From JAHRAW01 sp028066695 (lineage in GTDB: Bacteria > Pseudomonadota > Gammaproteobacteria > Arenicellales > Poriferihabitantaceae), in the NCBI GenBank assembly GCA_963457535.1, contig OY734803.1, positions 1,984,001-2,048,000 on the forward strand: a stretch of 64,000 nt of DNA, read 5' to 3'. Each line of letters begins with the position of its first letter. Position 1 is the stretch's first letter. The translations under genes and the position numbers were made by a program. Shown one piece after another: positions 16,340 to 25,228 of this stretch. The notes beneath the pieces were generated by a model that searched no databases, had not been told where the DNA came from, and worked only from the letters and a program-made list of their open reading frames with translations.

Positions 16340-19300
16340 CTAGAGGTTTTTGAACTTGCGCTCGATGTTGCGCTCGACCACGAAGGCGCGCGCGTCTTCC
16401 ATGTCTTTGACCAGCGCGTCTCCGCGCAGGCCGATGAGGTGGCGCGCGATCAAAATCCCGTCAATGCCGTCGGAATCGCCGTCGCCGTCCACATCGGCCG
16501 CGCCGGCGTCCACCATCGTTTGAATGTAGGCGGCGAGGTCGGACGGGACGGCTCCGCTTTGCCCGGCAACCAGCGCCGCGCCGCGCACGCCCATCAGATA
16601 CCGCGCGATGAGAATGCCGTCCTGCACGGTTGCGCTGAATACCCGGCTTTGGGGCGTGTCGGCGTCCACATTCAACCCGAACTTTGCGATGACGTTGATG
16701 GTGAAGCGCTGCGAAACGCTCGCGCCGGTGGCGTCGGTCACGGTATAAGTGACCGGAAACGCGCCGGGCGTGTTCGGCGTATTCCCTATGTCGGGCGGGG
16801 ACGGGGACGCGGTGAACTCCAGGCCGGAGGGCAGGGCGCTCATGCTGTACACATACGGCGTGGTGCCGCCCTGCGCCACCGGCAAATCCAGTGCCAGGTG
16901 CAGGACATTGGCCTCCAGAAACATGTCGGCCTGCTGTGAGACGAAAGACAGCGCGGTCGCGCTCGGCGTGGCCGTTGCCGGATCGCTCCACGCGCCGGCG
17001 CCGGCGCCGTTGACGGCGGCGACTTCAACGCGGTATTCGTCGCCGTTGTCCAGGCCGGTGATGGTGTGGGAGGTGATTTTCACCTCGGCGCCGGAAGCGC
17101 CGCCGCTGTTGAGGTAGGCCGTGGAGGCGGCGCTTTTCGCCCACCTGAGGCGGTAGCCGCTCGGCGCCTCGCCGCCGGCCTCGGCGATGCTCGGCTCCAG
17201 CCAGTTCAGTTGAATGGAAGCGTTGGCGCCGGCCGCGCGCACATTCGGCTTGGCGGCGCGCGCCGCGCGCACGCGCAGCGATATGTCGGCGCGCGCCACC
17301 GAGCCGCCGGCGTCGCGCGCGCGGTAGGAGATGGCGCGGGTTACCGAGCGCTCCGGCGCGCCGGAGAGCGCGCGGGTGTTCGCGTCAAAAGTCAGCCCGG
17401 GCGGCAGGCTTTCGCCGTGCAGTTCATAGGCATAGTTGCCGACTCCGCCGGAGACCGCGGGCAGGGTGGCGCTTCCGGCCACGGCGTAGGTGAACAGCAA
17501 CTCGGCCGGCGCGGCTTCGGTGAACACCAGCGGCGTGGAGACCACCAGTTGGGTGGCTTGCGCTCCGGTGAGGCGCGGATTGCCGCTGTCGGTCGCGATG
17601 TAGTTCAGCGTGTAGGTAACGGTTCCGGAGGCCAGGCGCGGCGTGCCGGACAGCGTGCGGGTGTTTTCGGTGAAGCGCAGGCCGGCCGGCAGGCCGCCGC
17701 CTTCCCGCAACAGGACGTAGCGGAAAGGCGGCGTGCCGCTGCTTTCCACGACCTCCGAAAAAACGATCGGCGAAATCGCCGCCCCCGAGTTGACTACGGT
17801 TTGCGCCGGCGCATTCGCGGTGAACCGCAAATCCGGCAGCGGCACGCGCGTTACCGTCACCCGGTACACCCGCGTGTTGTCGGCGCCGGCGACCGAAATG
17901 GCAATGGTGCGCGGCTGGCCGATCTCCAGCGGAAACGACGGGCTTGCCCGCCCGCTGGCATTCGCGGCGCCTTCCACGCGCAGGCGCAGGCCCGCCGTGG
18001 AGATGCTCGGCGTAACCGTTACGCTGCTGACGTTGTAGGCGAGGTCCACCGTGTACTCCAATTGTGACGGGTCAAACGCCGGCTTCAATTCGCCCGGCGA
18101 GACCGCGAGCGCGGAAAGCCGCGAGTCGGTGCCGCGCGTCAGCGTGAAAGTGTAGGCGTCCTCGGCGGCGCCGGAGGCTTTCAGGCGGACTTCCCGCGGC
18201 GCGCCGACCTGCAGCGTCAGGGTGCCCGCGGCGTAGACACCGCTTCCCGCGGTGATGCTTCCGCCGTCGTGCTCGGCGACGAATGATGCGCCGCTGCTGG
18301 TGCACGACCGAATGCGAATGACATCGCTCTCAAACGGCGCGAAGACCGAATAGGCGCTGAAAGTTTGTTCGTCAAAGGCCGGCGTGATCGCCAGCGGGCG
18401 CGTGCAGGTGCGCAGGGTGTTGACATTGTTTTCGTCGCAGAACTCGGCGCAGGAAATGTCGCGCGGCGCCCGCGGCCGGCCGGACACCGAGCCGCTCCAG
18501 GTGACCGTGGAGCCGACGCGCGCGCCGACCTGCACTTCGTATTCCGAATTCCTGCCCAGTTGCGTGATCGTGTATTGGCGGGCGGCGCCGGCCGAGACGC
18601 CGGCCGCGTTGCCGGTGTTGATCCAGTTGGTGGAGCCGGCGCCCCGCGCCCAGCGCACTTTGTATTCGGTCGGCGTGCCGGCGCCCGGCGCGCCCCACGA
18701 CAGGCGCAATTCGTTGTGCGCTTCGCGCAGCGTGATCGCGGTCGGCTCGCCCGACTGCACCGCCAGCGGCCGAAACGAAACCGACTCCGACCAGGCGCCG
18801 GTTCCGGAGGCGTTTTCCGCGGCGAGTTGCAGCGTGTGCGCGGTGTTGCCGGCGAGTCCGGTCAGCGTGAACTGCAGCAAATCCGCGCTGTCCGGAATGA
18901 CCGCGCCGTCCGCGCCGCCGGCGCTCTCCCAGCCGGGGTCGGCGTCGTTGGACCAGCGGTAACGGTAGCCGCTGATGTCCGAGCCGATGGCGCCCGCGGC
19001 CGGCGCCTCCCACTGCAGCGCGACTCCGCGCGTGCGCTCGAGCGTCCGCGTAATGCGCGGCGCCGACGGCGCGCCTTCGCCGCGCACCAGCGTGAACTTG
19101 TAGACCAGCGCCGTGGCGCTGGTGTCTTCCGGCGTTACGGTGATTTGGAACTGGTTTTCCACCAGGCGAATACCGGCGGTGACAAACCGTTTCAGATCCA
19201 ACACCCCGGTCGTCCCTTCATCGGCCAGCGCGCGCGTGCCGAGACCGACTGCGTCGGCCGACGTATAGGCGTAGAGCATGCCCGCCGCCGGGTGGGTGGC

Positions 19301-21241
19301 GCTGGCGGTCGCGGTGAAACGCGCGGTGGTCGACGGCACCGCCAGGTAATACGAGGTAACCGAGGCGGAAAACGCCGGTTTCATCGCCAGCGCCTCGCCG
19401 CCGGCGCCGCGAAACACCGCCGACAGCAAGGTCGCGTCGCTGCTGCGCCCGGGCGCGGGGCGCGTCACCGTAACGGTGTAAGTCTTGGTGGTCACGCCGT
19501 CTTCGGCGGTGACCACTATCAGAATATCCGTGGTCGTGGTGGTCGGAGAAAGCGCCTGGCGCAGGCTTTGCGCGCCGCTTGCCAGCGCGCGCCCGCTGAC
19601 ATGCAGAGTCGCCAGATTGGGCGCGTTGAGCGTCGGCGTAACCCGCACGCCGGTGACGGTGCCGGCGACGGTTGCCGCGTATGTGGTGGTGTCGGCGGAA
19701 AATGCCGGCGACAGCGTTCCATGCGACAGCGAAAGCGCCGACAGTTTCGCGTCATCCGACGCGTCGGGGCGGGTCACCGCGATGTTGTAGGTGGTGAGCG
19801 GCGCGCCGTCTTCGGGGGTGACTTCCACGCTGATGCCGGTCACCGTGCCTTTTTCGCCGACCGCAATTTCTTTGGCGATGCCGGTTTGCAGCGCCTCGCC
19901 GCCGGCGCGCATGGCGGCGACTGAGTGAGTCGGCGCGGCGCGCAGCGTGACCGCGGTAACGCCGGCGCCGACGGTCGCCGTGTATGCCATGTTGTTCGCG
20001 GCGAATCCCGGGCGCAGCGGCCACCTTCCGTCGGAAAGCGACAACTGCGACAGCGTGTTCACCGTGGAGCCGCGCGGTCGGGCCTCCGCCGCGTCCGACC
20101 ATTCGGTGTCTTCGGCGTCCTCGTGAAACGGGCGCACCTGCACCAGGTAGTCGTCCACGCGCATGTTTTCAATGGTGAAGCTGACCAGTTGCCCGACCGT
20201 CCGGCCGTTTGCGCCGCCCTCGTTGATGAAGGTGTTCGGCTCCGATTTCGCCGCCCAGCGAATCTGAATGCCGCCCGGTTTCGCGCCGTGTTTTCCGGCG
20301 ACATCAAAATCCCCGCCCCACCCGACCTGAAGCGAGCGGAGGGCGCCGGTGTTGTCGATTGCCGGCGCGGCGAATTTCGGAGGCGCGCTGTTTTTTTCGG
20401 CGGTCGCCCGCACCGTATCCGACCATCCGCTGACGCCCTGAATGTTGCGCGCGCGCACCTGCAAATCGTAGGACTTGCCGAGGATGATGCCGTGCGTTTC
20501 GGCGGTGAACGCGGCATGCGCATCGGCGCCGAACCAGGCCGTAGTCGCGCCGGAAGTCAAATCGGGGTTGGGATCTTCGGCGGTGACTTCCTTGTAGCGC
20601 ACCTGGTGGCCGGTGAGCGCAAAGCCGTTGTCGCCGCTCTTGGTCCAGCCAAGCCGAAACCCGTCTTTTTTGCCGCTGGATTCCAGCGCGGTCGGCTTGA
20701 ACGGAATGCCGGGGACGAGGTTGTGCTCGCTGGATGTTGAGTAGCAAAATTCATCATGCTCGGCTGAGTTGACGCATCCGCGGTATTCCAAGCGGTAGGA
20801 GAGCCCCGGCGTCAGCGGAACCGCCCTGAATTCGCGTATGTGCTTTTCAACACGCACCCATCTCTTCCTCAAATCACTCGGTCCGAGTTGGCTGTTGGCG
20901 ACGCTGGCCCAGGACACCGGCGGGATTGCCGAGGTGTATTGGTAGTATCCCCGTATCTGCAGATTGTATTCCCACTCCGCTTGCACCCGGACTTCAAAAT
21001 AGTCCGGTTCGTCGCCGTTCCATGTCCATTCTATGTGGATGCTGTCCCTGCCCGAGGTGACGGTTTTGTCGCCGAAAGTCTGCGCCTGCGCCGCAAACGG
21101 CGCGGCCAGCATGGCAAGCGCAAATACATGCGCGAAAAACCGCGCCGGGCGGAAGCGCCGGAAAAACCGCGCGCCGGTCATTGCCGGCTTGGGGGGCGAA
21201 AAAACCGATTGCTTTTCAACTTTTGCCATAGCCATGTTCAT
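16340..21241 (-). CDS. Giant secreted protein with FN3, cadherin-like, putative-Ig and dockerin-like modules
   Basis: A 1633-residue exported protein. After a long signal region (hydrophobic core FAHVFALAMLAAPFAAQAQ near residue 36-54) come about three fibronectin III-like units (about 55-390), three cadherin-like beta-sandwich units with the hallmark LSALSLSHGTLSPAFSADTT (about 395-720), two FN3 units, two more cadherin-like units, two putative-Ig units (LPPGLTFDANTRALSGAP), another FN3, and a dockerin-like pair near the C-terminus with Ca-binding DVDGDGDSDGIDGILIARHL. It probably acts at the cell surface or outside the cell in adhesion; the substrate is unknown. Start ATG 21241 is preferred over upstream in-frame codons because the signal peptide and an AGAGG-type ribosome site fit it. 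It has no sortase motif and no visible outer-membrane anchor. Confidence 0.85.
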   Translation of the reverse strand: MNMAMAKVEKQSVFSPPKPAMTGARFFRRFRPARFFAHVFALAMLAAPFAAQAQTFGDKTVTSGRDSIHIEWTWNGDEPDYFEVRVQAEWEYNLQIRGYYQYTSAIPPVSWASVANSQLGPSDLRKRWVRVEKHIREFRAVPLTPGLSYRLEYRGCVNSAEHDEFCYSTSSEHNLVPGIPFKPTALESSGKKDGFRLGWTKSGDNGFALTGHQVRYKEVTAEDPNPDLTSGATTAWFGADAHAAFTAETHGIILGKSYDLQVRARNIQGVSGWSDTVRATAEKNSAPPKFAAPAIDNTGALRSLQVGWGGDFDVAGKHGAKPGGIQIRWAAKSEPNTFINEGGANGRTVGQLVSFTIENMRVDDYLVQVRPFHEDAEDTEWSDAAEARPRGSTVNTLSQLSLSDGRWPLRPGFAANNMAYTATVGAGVTAVTLRAAPTHSVAAMRAGGEALQTGIAKEIAVGEKGTVTGISVEVTPEDGAPLTTYNIAVTRPDASDDAKLSALSLSHGTLSPAFSADTTTYAATVAGTVTGVRVTPTLNAPNLATLHVSGRALASGAQSLRQALSPTTTTTDILIVVTAEDGVTTKTYTVTVTRPAPGRSSDATLLSAVFRGAGGEALAMKPAFSASVTSYYLAVPSTTARFTATASATHPAAGMLYAYTSADAVGLGTRALADEGTTGVLDLKRFVTAGIRLVENQFQITVTPEDTSATALVYKFTLVRGEGAPSAPRITRTLERTRGVALQWEAPAAGAIGSDISGYRYRWSNDADPGWESAGGADGAVIPDSADLLQFTLTGLAGNTAHTLQLAAENASGTGAWSESVSFRPLAVQSGEPTAITLREAHNELRLSWGAPGAGTPTEYKVRWARGAGSTNWINTGNAAGVSAGAARQYTITQLGRNSEYEVQVGARVGSTVTWSGSVSGRPRAPRDISCAEFCDENNVNTLRTCTRPLAITPAFDEQTFSAYSVFAPFESDVIRIRSCTSSGASFVAEHDGGSITAGSGVYAAGTLTLQVGAPREVRLKASGAAEDAYTFTLTRGTDSRLSALAVSPGELKPAFDPSQLEYTVDLAYNVSSVTVTPSISTAGLRLRVEGAANASGRASPSFPLEIGQPRTIAISVAGADNTRVYRVTVTRVPLPDLRFTANAPAQTVVNSGAAISPIVFSEVVESSGTPPFRYVLLREGGGLPAGLRFTENTRTLSGTPRLASGTVTYTLNYIATDSGNPRLTGAQATQLVVSTPLVFTEAAPAELLFTYAVAGSATLPAVSGGVGNYAYELHGESLPPGLTFDANTRALSGAPERSVTRAISYRARDAGGSVARADISLRVRAARAAKPNVRAAGANASIQLNWLEPSIAEAGGEAPSGYRLRWAKSAASTAYLNSGGASGAEVKITSHTITGLDNGDEYRVEVAAVNGAGAGAWSDPATATPSATALSFVSQQADMFLEANVLHLALDLPVAQGGTTPYVYSMSALPSGLEFTASPSPPDIGNTPNTPGAFPVTYTVTDATGASVSQRFTINVIAKFGLNVDADTPQSRVFSATVQDGILIARYLMGVRGAALVAGQSGAVPSDLAAYIQTMVDAGAADVDGDGDSDGIDGILIARHLIGLRGDALVKDMEDARAFVVERNIERKFKNL

Positions 21242-21382
21242 GTTCGGCTGCCTCTTCGGGATTTGGTGAAAAATCAGTTTTTCAAATATAGCAAAAAAAA
21301 CGGGGGGTGTGCGTTGTTCGGAAAAAAAGTTTTTTCGCAAAATCAAAAACATCCGGCGGAACATCCGGTGGAAAATGGAGTT

Positions 21383-21426
21383 CCGCGAAGCGCGCGGTTT
21401 TGTGCTTTGTGGCGCGCGCTTCGCGG
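21383..21426 (-). terminator. 14-base-pair hairpin after the Spy-like gene
   Basis: CCGCGAAGCGCGCG (21383-21396) and CGCGCGCTTCGCGG (21413-21426) are perfect inverted copies around a 16-base loop. They begin 15 bases beyond the Spy-like stop in its direction of transcription. There is no clear U tract after it, so it may act as a transcript stabiliser or an imperfect terminator separating the stress module from the giant protein gene. Confidence 0.5.
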
Positions 21427-21440
21427 CCTCACCGCCTCAG

Positions 21441-21947
21441 TTAGTAGTCATCGTCGTCATCGTCGTCGTCAAAGCGCGCGACCATTCGCGCGAGCCGCTG
21501 CTCCTGTTCGTCGTTCAGCACTTCAAACAGCGTCGCTTTCATGCCGGCGATCAGCGTGGTCACTTCCGCGGCCATTTCGCCGTTGGTTTTCGCCAGCGCG
21601 GCGACTTTGCCGTCGTAGTCCGGCGCGTTCGGGTCAAACTCGCGCAGCGCGCGCCGCGCCGCGCGCAGTTGGTCGCGCGCGTCGCGCATCTTCGGGCGCA
21701 CTTCGTCGGCGGCCGCAAAAAGCGCGGCGCGCTGCTCGTCGTTGAGTTTCAGGCGCTTGGAAAAACGCTCTATGGCGCGGTCGGACAGCATGGCGATGCC
21801 GTGGTTGTGGTCGCGGTGTCCGCCCCAGCCGAACGCGCCGGCATGCAGCGGCAACGCCGGGATTGCCGCCGCGGCCAGCGCGGCGGCGCCGAGCGCGGCG
21901 AACAGCCATTTCTTTTTGCCTGCGGGGTTTTTGGTGTCGCTTTTCAT
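21441..21947 (-). CDS. Spy/CpxP/ZraP-like periplasmic protein
   Basis: A 168-residue exported protein with a basic n-region and hydrophobic core (WLFAALGAAALAAAAIPALPL, about 14-34). The mature protein starts with a His-rich patch (GGHRDHNHG), continues as long amphipathic helices with the LTxxQ-type pattern (KRLKLNDEQRAALFAAADEV and FEVLNDEQEQRLARMVAR) and ends in eight aspartates and a tyrosine. This resembles Spy, CpxP and ZraP, periplasmic chaperones or metal sensors made under envelope stress. The gene lies downstream of a response regulator and kinase on the same strand, with CpxR-box-like repeats in the intervening spacer. ATG 21947 fits the signal peptide and an AGGA ribosome site. 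Confidence 0.8.
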   Translation of the reverse strand: MKSDTKNPAGKKKWLFAALGAAALAAAAIPALPLHAGAFGWGGHRDHNHGIAMLSDRAIERFSKRLKLNDEQRAALFAAADEVRPKMRDARDQLRAARRALREFDPNAPDYDGKVAALAKTNGEMAAEVTTLIAGMKATLFEVLNDEQEQRLARMVARFDDDDDDDDY

Positions 21948-22009
21948 CGGGGATTTTCCTCGGTAATGGATGGGTTGTGGTGGAAAAAGTTGTGAATGGA
22001 AAAGTGCAT

Positions 22010-22032
22010 GCGCCGCGGCTTTCCCGCGGCGC
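22010..22032. repeat. GC-rich hairpin between kinase and Spy-like genes
   Basis: GCGCCGCGG (22010-22018) and CCGCGGCGC (22024-22032) form a perfect 9-base stem with a 5-base loop. It lies between the kinase stop and the Spy-like start, 12 to 30 bases past the proposed operator, and could attenuate read-through from the kinase gene or fold in the Spy-like leader. Confidence 0.45.
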
Positions 22033-22058
22033 CGGAGCGAATCATGCGGACCGCGTCG

Positions 22059-22095
22059 GTAAATCTGGGGAAACATTTTGTAAAGATCATGTAAT
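22059..22095. promoter_or_regulatory. CpxR-box-like direct repeats upstream of the Spy-like gene
   Basis: Four pentamers sit in register on one face of the helix: GTAAA at 22059, GGAAA at 22069, GTAAA at 22080 and GTAAT at 22091 (steps of 10, 11 and 11 bases). The first pair has the N5 spacing of the CpxR consensus GTAAA-N5-GTAAA. The site is in the 148-base spacer just before the Spy-like gene, as expected for control by the adjacent OmpR-family regulator. Confidence 0.6.
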
Positions 22096-23424
22096 TTATC
22101 CGCGCGGCAGGCGGACGGTCACCACCAGTCCGCCGCCGCCGTCGTCGCCGTCCAAATTGTCCGCAAAGATGCTTCCGCGGTGCGCCTCCACCGCGCCTTT
22201 GGCGATGGCCAGGCCGATGCCGGCGCCGCCGCTGGCCGCGCTGCGCGACGGGTCGGGGCGGTGGAACGCGTCAAAAATGCGGCGCAATTCGGCGCGCGGC
22301 ACGCCGGGCCCGTCGTCGCGGATTTGCACCTCGGCTTCGCCGCGCGCGCCGGCGCGCGCCTCCACTTCCACCGACGATTTCGCGTAGCGCAGCGCGTTGC
22401 GAATCACATTTTCAAACGCGCTGCGCAAACTCGCGGCGTCGGCGCGAATGCGCAGCGCGCCGCCGCGCACCTCAACGCGCTTGTTCTGCGCGGCGAATTC
22501 GTAGGCCGCGTCGCGCGCCACGCGCCGCAGCAATTCGGCCAGATCCAATTCGGCGCGCTCCAAAACCTGCGCGCCGGCCTGCAGCCGCGTCAGCGACAGC
22601 AATTGCGCGATCATTTCGTCAAGACGGCGAATTTCGGTTTGAATGCGCTCCACTTCGCCGGCCGCGCCGGATTTGTCCTCCAGCAGCGTCGCCGCGACCT
22701 GCATGCGCGACAGCGGCGAGCGCAGTTCATGCGAGACATCGCGCAGCAGGCGGCGGTGGCCGCCGACCAGTTTTTCAATGCGCTCGCTCATGCGGTCAAA
22801 CTCGCGCGCGAGTTCGCCGAAAGCGTCGTTGCGCCCGGTCAGCGCGGCCGGCGCGCGCGCCGACAAATTTCCGCCGGAAAAACGCGCGGTCGCGGCCTTC
22901 AGCCCGCCGAGCGGGCGCGTGATCAATAAACTGATCAGCAAACTGGCGAGCGCGATCACCGTCAGCGGCAGCAGCAGCCGTCCGCCGCTGAAAAACGGCG
23001 CGCGCGCTTCGGGGCGCGCCGCCAGCACAAAGTGATACAGCCGCCCGTCCACATCAAGGCGCAGCGCGCGCAGCGCGACGATGCCGCGCGATGTTTCCAC
23101 ATCCTCAATGGTCTGCGGGTACCGCGTGATGCGCGCGCGCAATGCGCGCGGCAGGCGGCGGCCGATGGCGCGCCCGTCGGCGTCCATCAAAAACGCGCGC
23201 ACGCCGTGCCGCCGCAGCCCGCGGATTTCGCTCTCCAGCCCCTCCAAGCCGTCCTCGCGCCAGGCTTCCACCGCCTCTTCGGCGAGTTCGTAGGCGTCTT
23301 CGTAGTCGTGCTCAAAGAAGTCGTGGTGGTCGTGGTCAAAATAAAAAAACGCGGCGGCCGCGGTGAACAGCGCGACCGCGGAAAACAAAATCAGCGCGAA
23401 GACTTTGAAGAACAGGCTGCGCAT
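22096..23424 (-). CDS. Sensor histidine kinase, CpxA-like
   Basis: A 442-residue membrane kinase. TM1 covers about residues 7-28, TM2 about 150-169, with a periplasmic sensor of about 120 residues between. A HAMP domain follows (PLGGLKAATARFSGGNLSAR), then the dimerisation/phosphoacceptor helix with H232 in RDVSHELRSPLSRM, and the ATPase domain with N (FENVIRNALRYA), G1 (IRDDGPGVP) and G2 (GGAGIGLAIAKG) boxes. The start of the sensor domain is strikingly His/Asp-rich (FDHDHHDFFEHDYED, residues 29-43), suggesting metal or pH sensing. Its start abuts the response regulator stop, so the pair is coupled. CpxA-type kinases respond to envelope damage. Confidence 0.9.
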   Translation of the reverse strand: MRSLFFKVFALILFSAVALFTAAAAFFYFDHDHHDFFEHDYEDAYELAEEAVEAWREDGLEGLESEIRGLRRHGVRAFLMDADGRAIGRRLPRALRARITRYPQTIEDVETSRGIVALRALRLDVDGRLYHFVLAARPEARAPFFSGGRLLLPLTVIALASLLISLLITRPLGGLKAATARFSGGNLSARAPAALTGRNDAFGELAREFDRMSERIEKLVGGHRRLLRDVSHELRSPLSRMQVAATLLEDKSGAAGEVERIQTEIRRLDEMIAQLLSLTRLQAGAQVLERAELDLAELLRRVARDAAYEFAAQNKRVEVRGGALRIRADAASLRSAFENVIRNALRYAKSSVEVEARAGARGEAEVQIRDDGPGVPRAELRRIFDAFHRPDPSRSAASGGAGIGLAIAKGAVEAHRGSIFADNLDGDDGGGGLVVTVRLPRG

Positions 23425-24165
23425 TTATTTCGCGCCCTTGCCGCTGCCGGTTTTGCCGCCGCCGTCTTTTTCACCGGCGGGCGCGTCCAGAAAAAATCCG
23501 CGCCCGCGCACCGTGACGATTTTCACGGCGCTTTTTGCGCCGTCCAATTTTTTGCGCAGGTGGCTGATGTGCATGTCCAGGCCGCGGTCGTGCGGCCCCA
23601 GTTTTTTGCCGAGCGCGCCCAGCGAGAGTTCGTCGCGGCCGACCAATTCACCGCGCGCGCGCAGCAGCATTTCCAGCACGCCGAACTCGGCGTCGGTCAG
23701 CGCAAGCGGCGCGCCGCGCGCATGCGCGCTGCGCTTTTTCACATCCAATTCCAAACCGCCGCCGGCCAGTTGCGCCTCGTCGCCGCGCGTTTTGTCGCGC
23801 GGTTCGGCGCGGCGCAGCACCGCCTTGACCCGCGCCAGCAATTCGCGCGGGTTAAACGGTTTCGGCAGGTAGTCGTCGGCGCCCATTTCCAGGCCGACGA
23901 TGCGGTCCACATCGCCGCCGCGCGCGGTCAGCATGATGACCGGGGTGTCGCCGGCTTTGCGCAGCGCGCGCAGCGCTTCAAAGCCGTCCATCACCGGCAT
24001 CATCACATCGGCGACGATGACATCAAACCTCGTTTCGGCGGCGCGCGCCACCGCCTGCGCGCCGTCAAACGCCTGCGACACCGCGAAGCCCTCGCCCTCA
24101 AAATACTTCCGCAATAAATCGGAGAGGACGCGGTCGTCGTCGGCGAGAAGAATGTGGCGCGGCAT
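23425..24165 (-). CDS. OmpR-family response regulator, CpxR-like
   Basis: A 246-residue two-domain regulator. The receiver domain has acidic residues D9-D11, phosphoacceptor D53 in VADVMMPVMDG, T80 and K102 in DDYLPKPFNPREL. The C-terminal winged helix (about 140-235) contains LTDAEFGVLEMLLRARGELVGRDEL and VRGRGFFLD, both typical of the OmpR/PhoB class. The DDDRVLSDLL opening resembles CpxR. A Gly/Lys-rich tail follows. The kinase gene begins at the next base, giving an RR-HK order, and the downstream spacer contains GTAAA repeats that this protein is likely to bind. It is divergent from an AEC-type transporter across 79 bases. Confidence 0.92.
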   Translation of the reverse strand: MPRHILLADDDRVLSDLLRKYFEGEGFAVSQAFDGAQAVARAAETRFDVIVADVMMPVMDGFEALRALRKAGDTPVIMLTARGGDVDRIVGLEMGADDYLPKPFNPRELLARVKAVLRRAEPRDKTRGDEAQLAGGGLELDVKKRSAHARGAPLALTDAEFGVLEMLLRARGELVGRDELSLGALGKKLGPHDRGLDMHISHLRKKLDGAKSAVKIVTVRGRGFFLDAPAGEKDGGGKTGSGKGAK

Positions 24166-24244
24166 CGGGGGAGGGGGCGGGGGTTGGCGAAGAGCATAGC
24201 AGTTTCCCCGCGCGCGGCGTTATACTGCGGCGAATGGAAACCGC

Positions 24245-25186
24245 ATGGAAATGAACGCCATCGCCGCCGGGCTGCTTCCGGTCGGCCTGGCGATCGCGCT
24301 CGGCGCGCTCGCCAGGCGGTTTTTGATTCCGGACGAGGCCGACTGGGCCGGCCTCAACAAAATCACCTTTTACTTGCTGGTGCCGGGGCTGGTCATCTCC
24401 ACGCTTGCCAACGCCGACATCGCGGCGATTCCGGTGCGCGAAATTGCGCAGGCGCTGGTATTGGCGGCCGCGCTGGTCGCGCTCGCGCTCGGCGCGGTGT
24501 ATGCGGCCACGCCGAAAACCGCCGAGGCGAAGGCCGGTTATTCGTCGCTGTTTCAAACCGCGACGCGCTGGAACGCCGCGGTCGCGCTCGGAGTCACCGG
24601 CGAGATGTATGGCGCGGTCGCGCTCACGGTCATCGCGCTTTCCATGCTGGTGCTGATGCCGGCGGTCAATGTGGTCAATATCGCGCTGCTGACGCGCCTG
24701 CATTCGGAGCGGCGTCTGCGGCTCGGCGAATCGCTGTGGAAAGTGCTGAGCAACCCGATCATCGTCGGCTGCCTGCTCGGCCTGGCGGTCTCGCTGCCGG
24801 GCGTCTCGGTGTGGCCGCCTTTAATGAATGTGGTGGACGCGCTCGCCGACGCGTCCATCGCCGCGATCCTGCTCATAGTCGGCGCCGGGCTGCGCCTTTC
24901 CAATTGGTCGGCGCCGCGCGCGCGCCGCAACATCGCGCTTTCGTGCGCGCTCAAACTGGTGCTGATGCCGCTTTGCACGCTGCTTCTCGCGGCCGCGCTC
25001 GGCCTGCGCGGCGTGCTGCTTTCCAGCGTGGTCATAGTCGCCGCGGTGCCGACCGCGATGCACGGCTATGTGCTGGCGCGCGAGATGGGCGGAGATGCGC
25101 CGCTGTATGCGAGCGCGGCCTCGCTGCAGGTGCTGCTGTCATTTGTCACGCTGCCGTGCTGGATTTGGCTCGCCGCGTCGGTTTGA
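24245..25186 (+). CDS. AEC family transporter
   Basis: A 313-residue integral membrane protein with about ten hydrophobic helices spread over its whole length. The pattern matches the auxin efflux carrier (AEC, PF03547) family: LLPVGLAIALGALARRF at the N-terminus, KITFYLLVPGLVISTLA, the central RWNAAVALGVTGEMYG, and a second five-helix repeat starting near LSNPIIVGCLLGLAV. Bacterial members export or take up small organic acids and amino acids; the substrate cannot be predicted. A TATACT hexamer at 24221-24226 could be its -10. The gene is divergent from the response regulator and followed by fadE. Confidence 0.85.
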   Translation: MEMNAIAAGLLPVGLAIALGALARRFLIPDEADWAGLNKITFYLLVPGLVISTLANADIAAIPVREIAQALVLAAALVALALGAVYAATPKTAEAKAGYSSLFQTATRWNAAVALGVTGEMYGAVALTVIALSMLVLMPAVNVVNIALLTRLHSERRLRLGESLWKVLSNPIIVGCLLGLAVSLPGVSVWPPLMNVVDALADASIAAILLIVGAGLRLSNWSAPRARRNIALSCALKLVLMPLCTLLLAAALGLRGVLLSSVVIVAAVPTAMHGYVLAREMGGDAPLYASAASLQVLLSFVTLPCWIWLAASV

Positions 25187-25228
25187 CGCTTGTGGGATAC
25201 TCCGGATTGTTGTGATGAGGGCGCGACA

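Noticed and set aside
18365..19924. Long plus-strand frame inside the giant exported protein
   Set aside because: Arg/Gly-rich with no homology pattern; the minus-strand frame encodes coherent FN3 and cadherin-like units.
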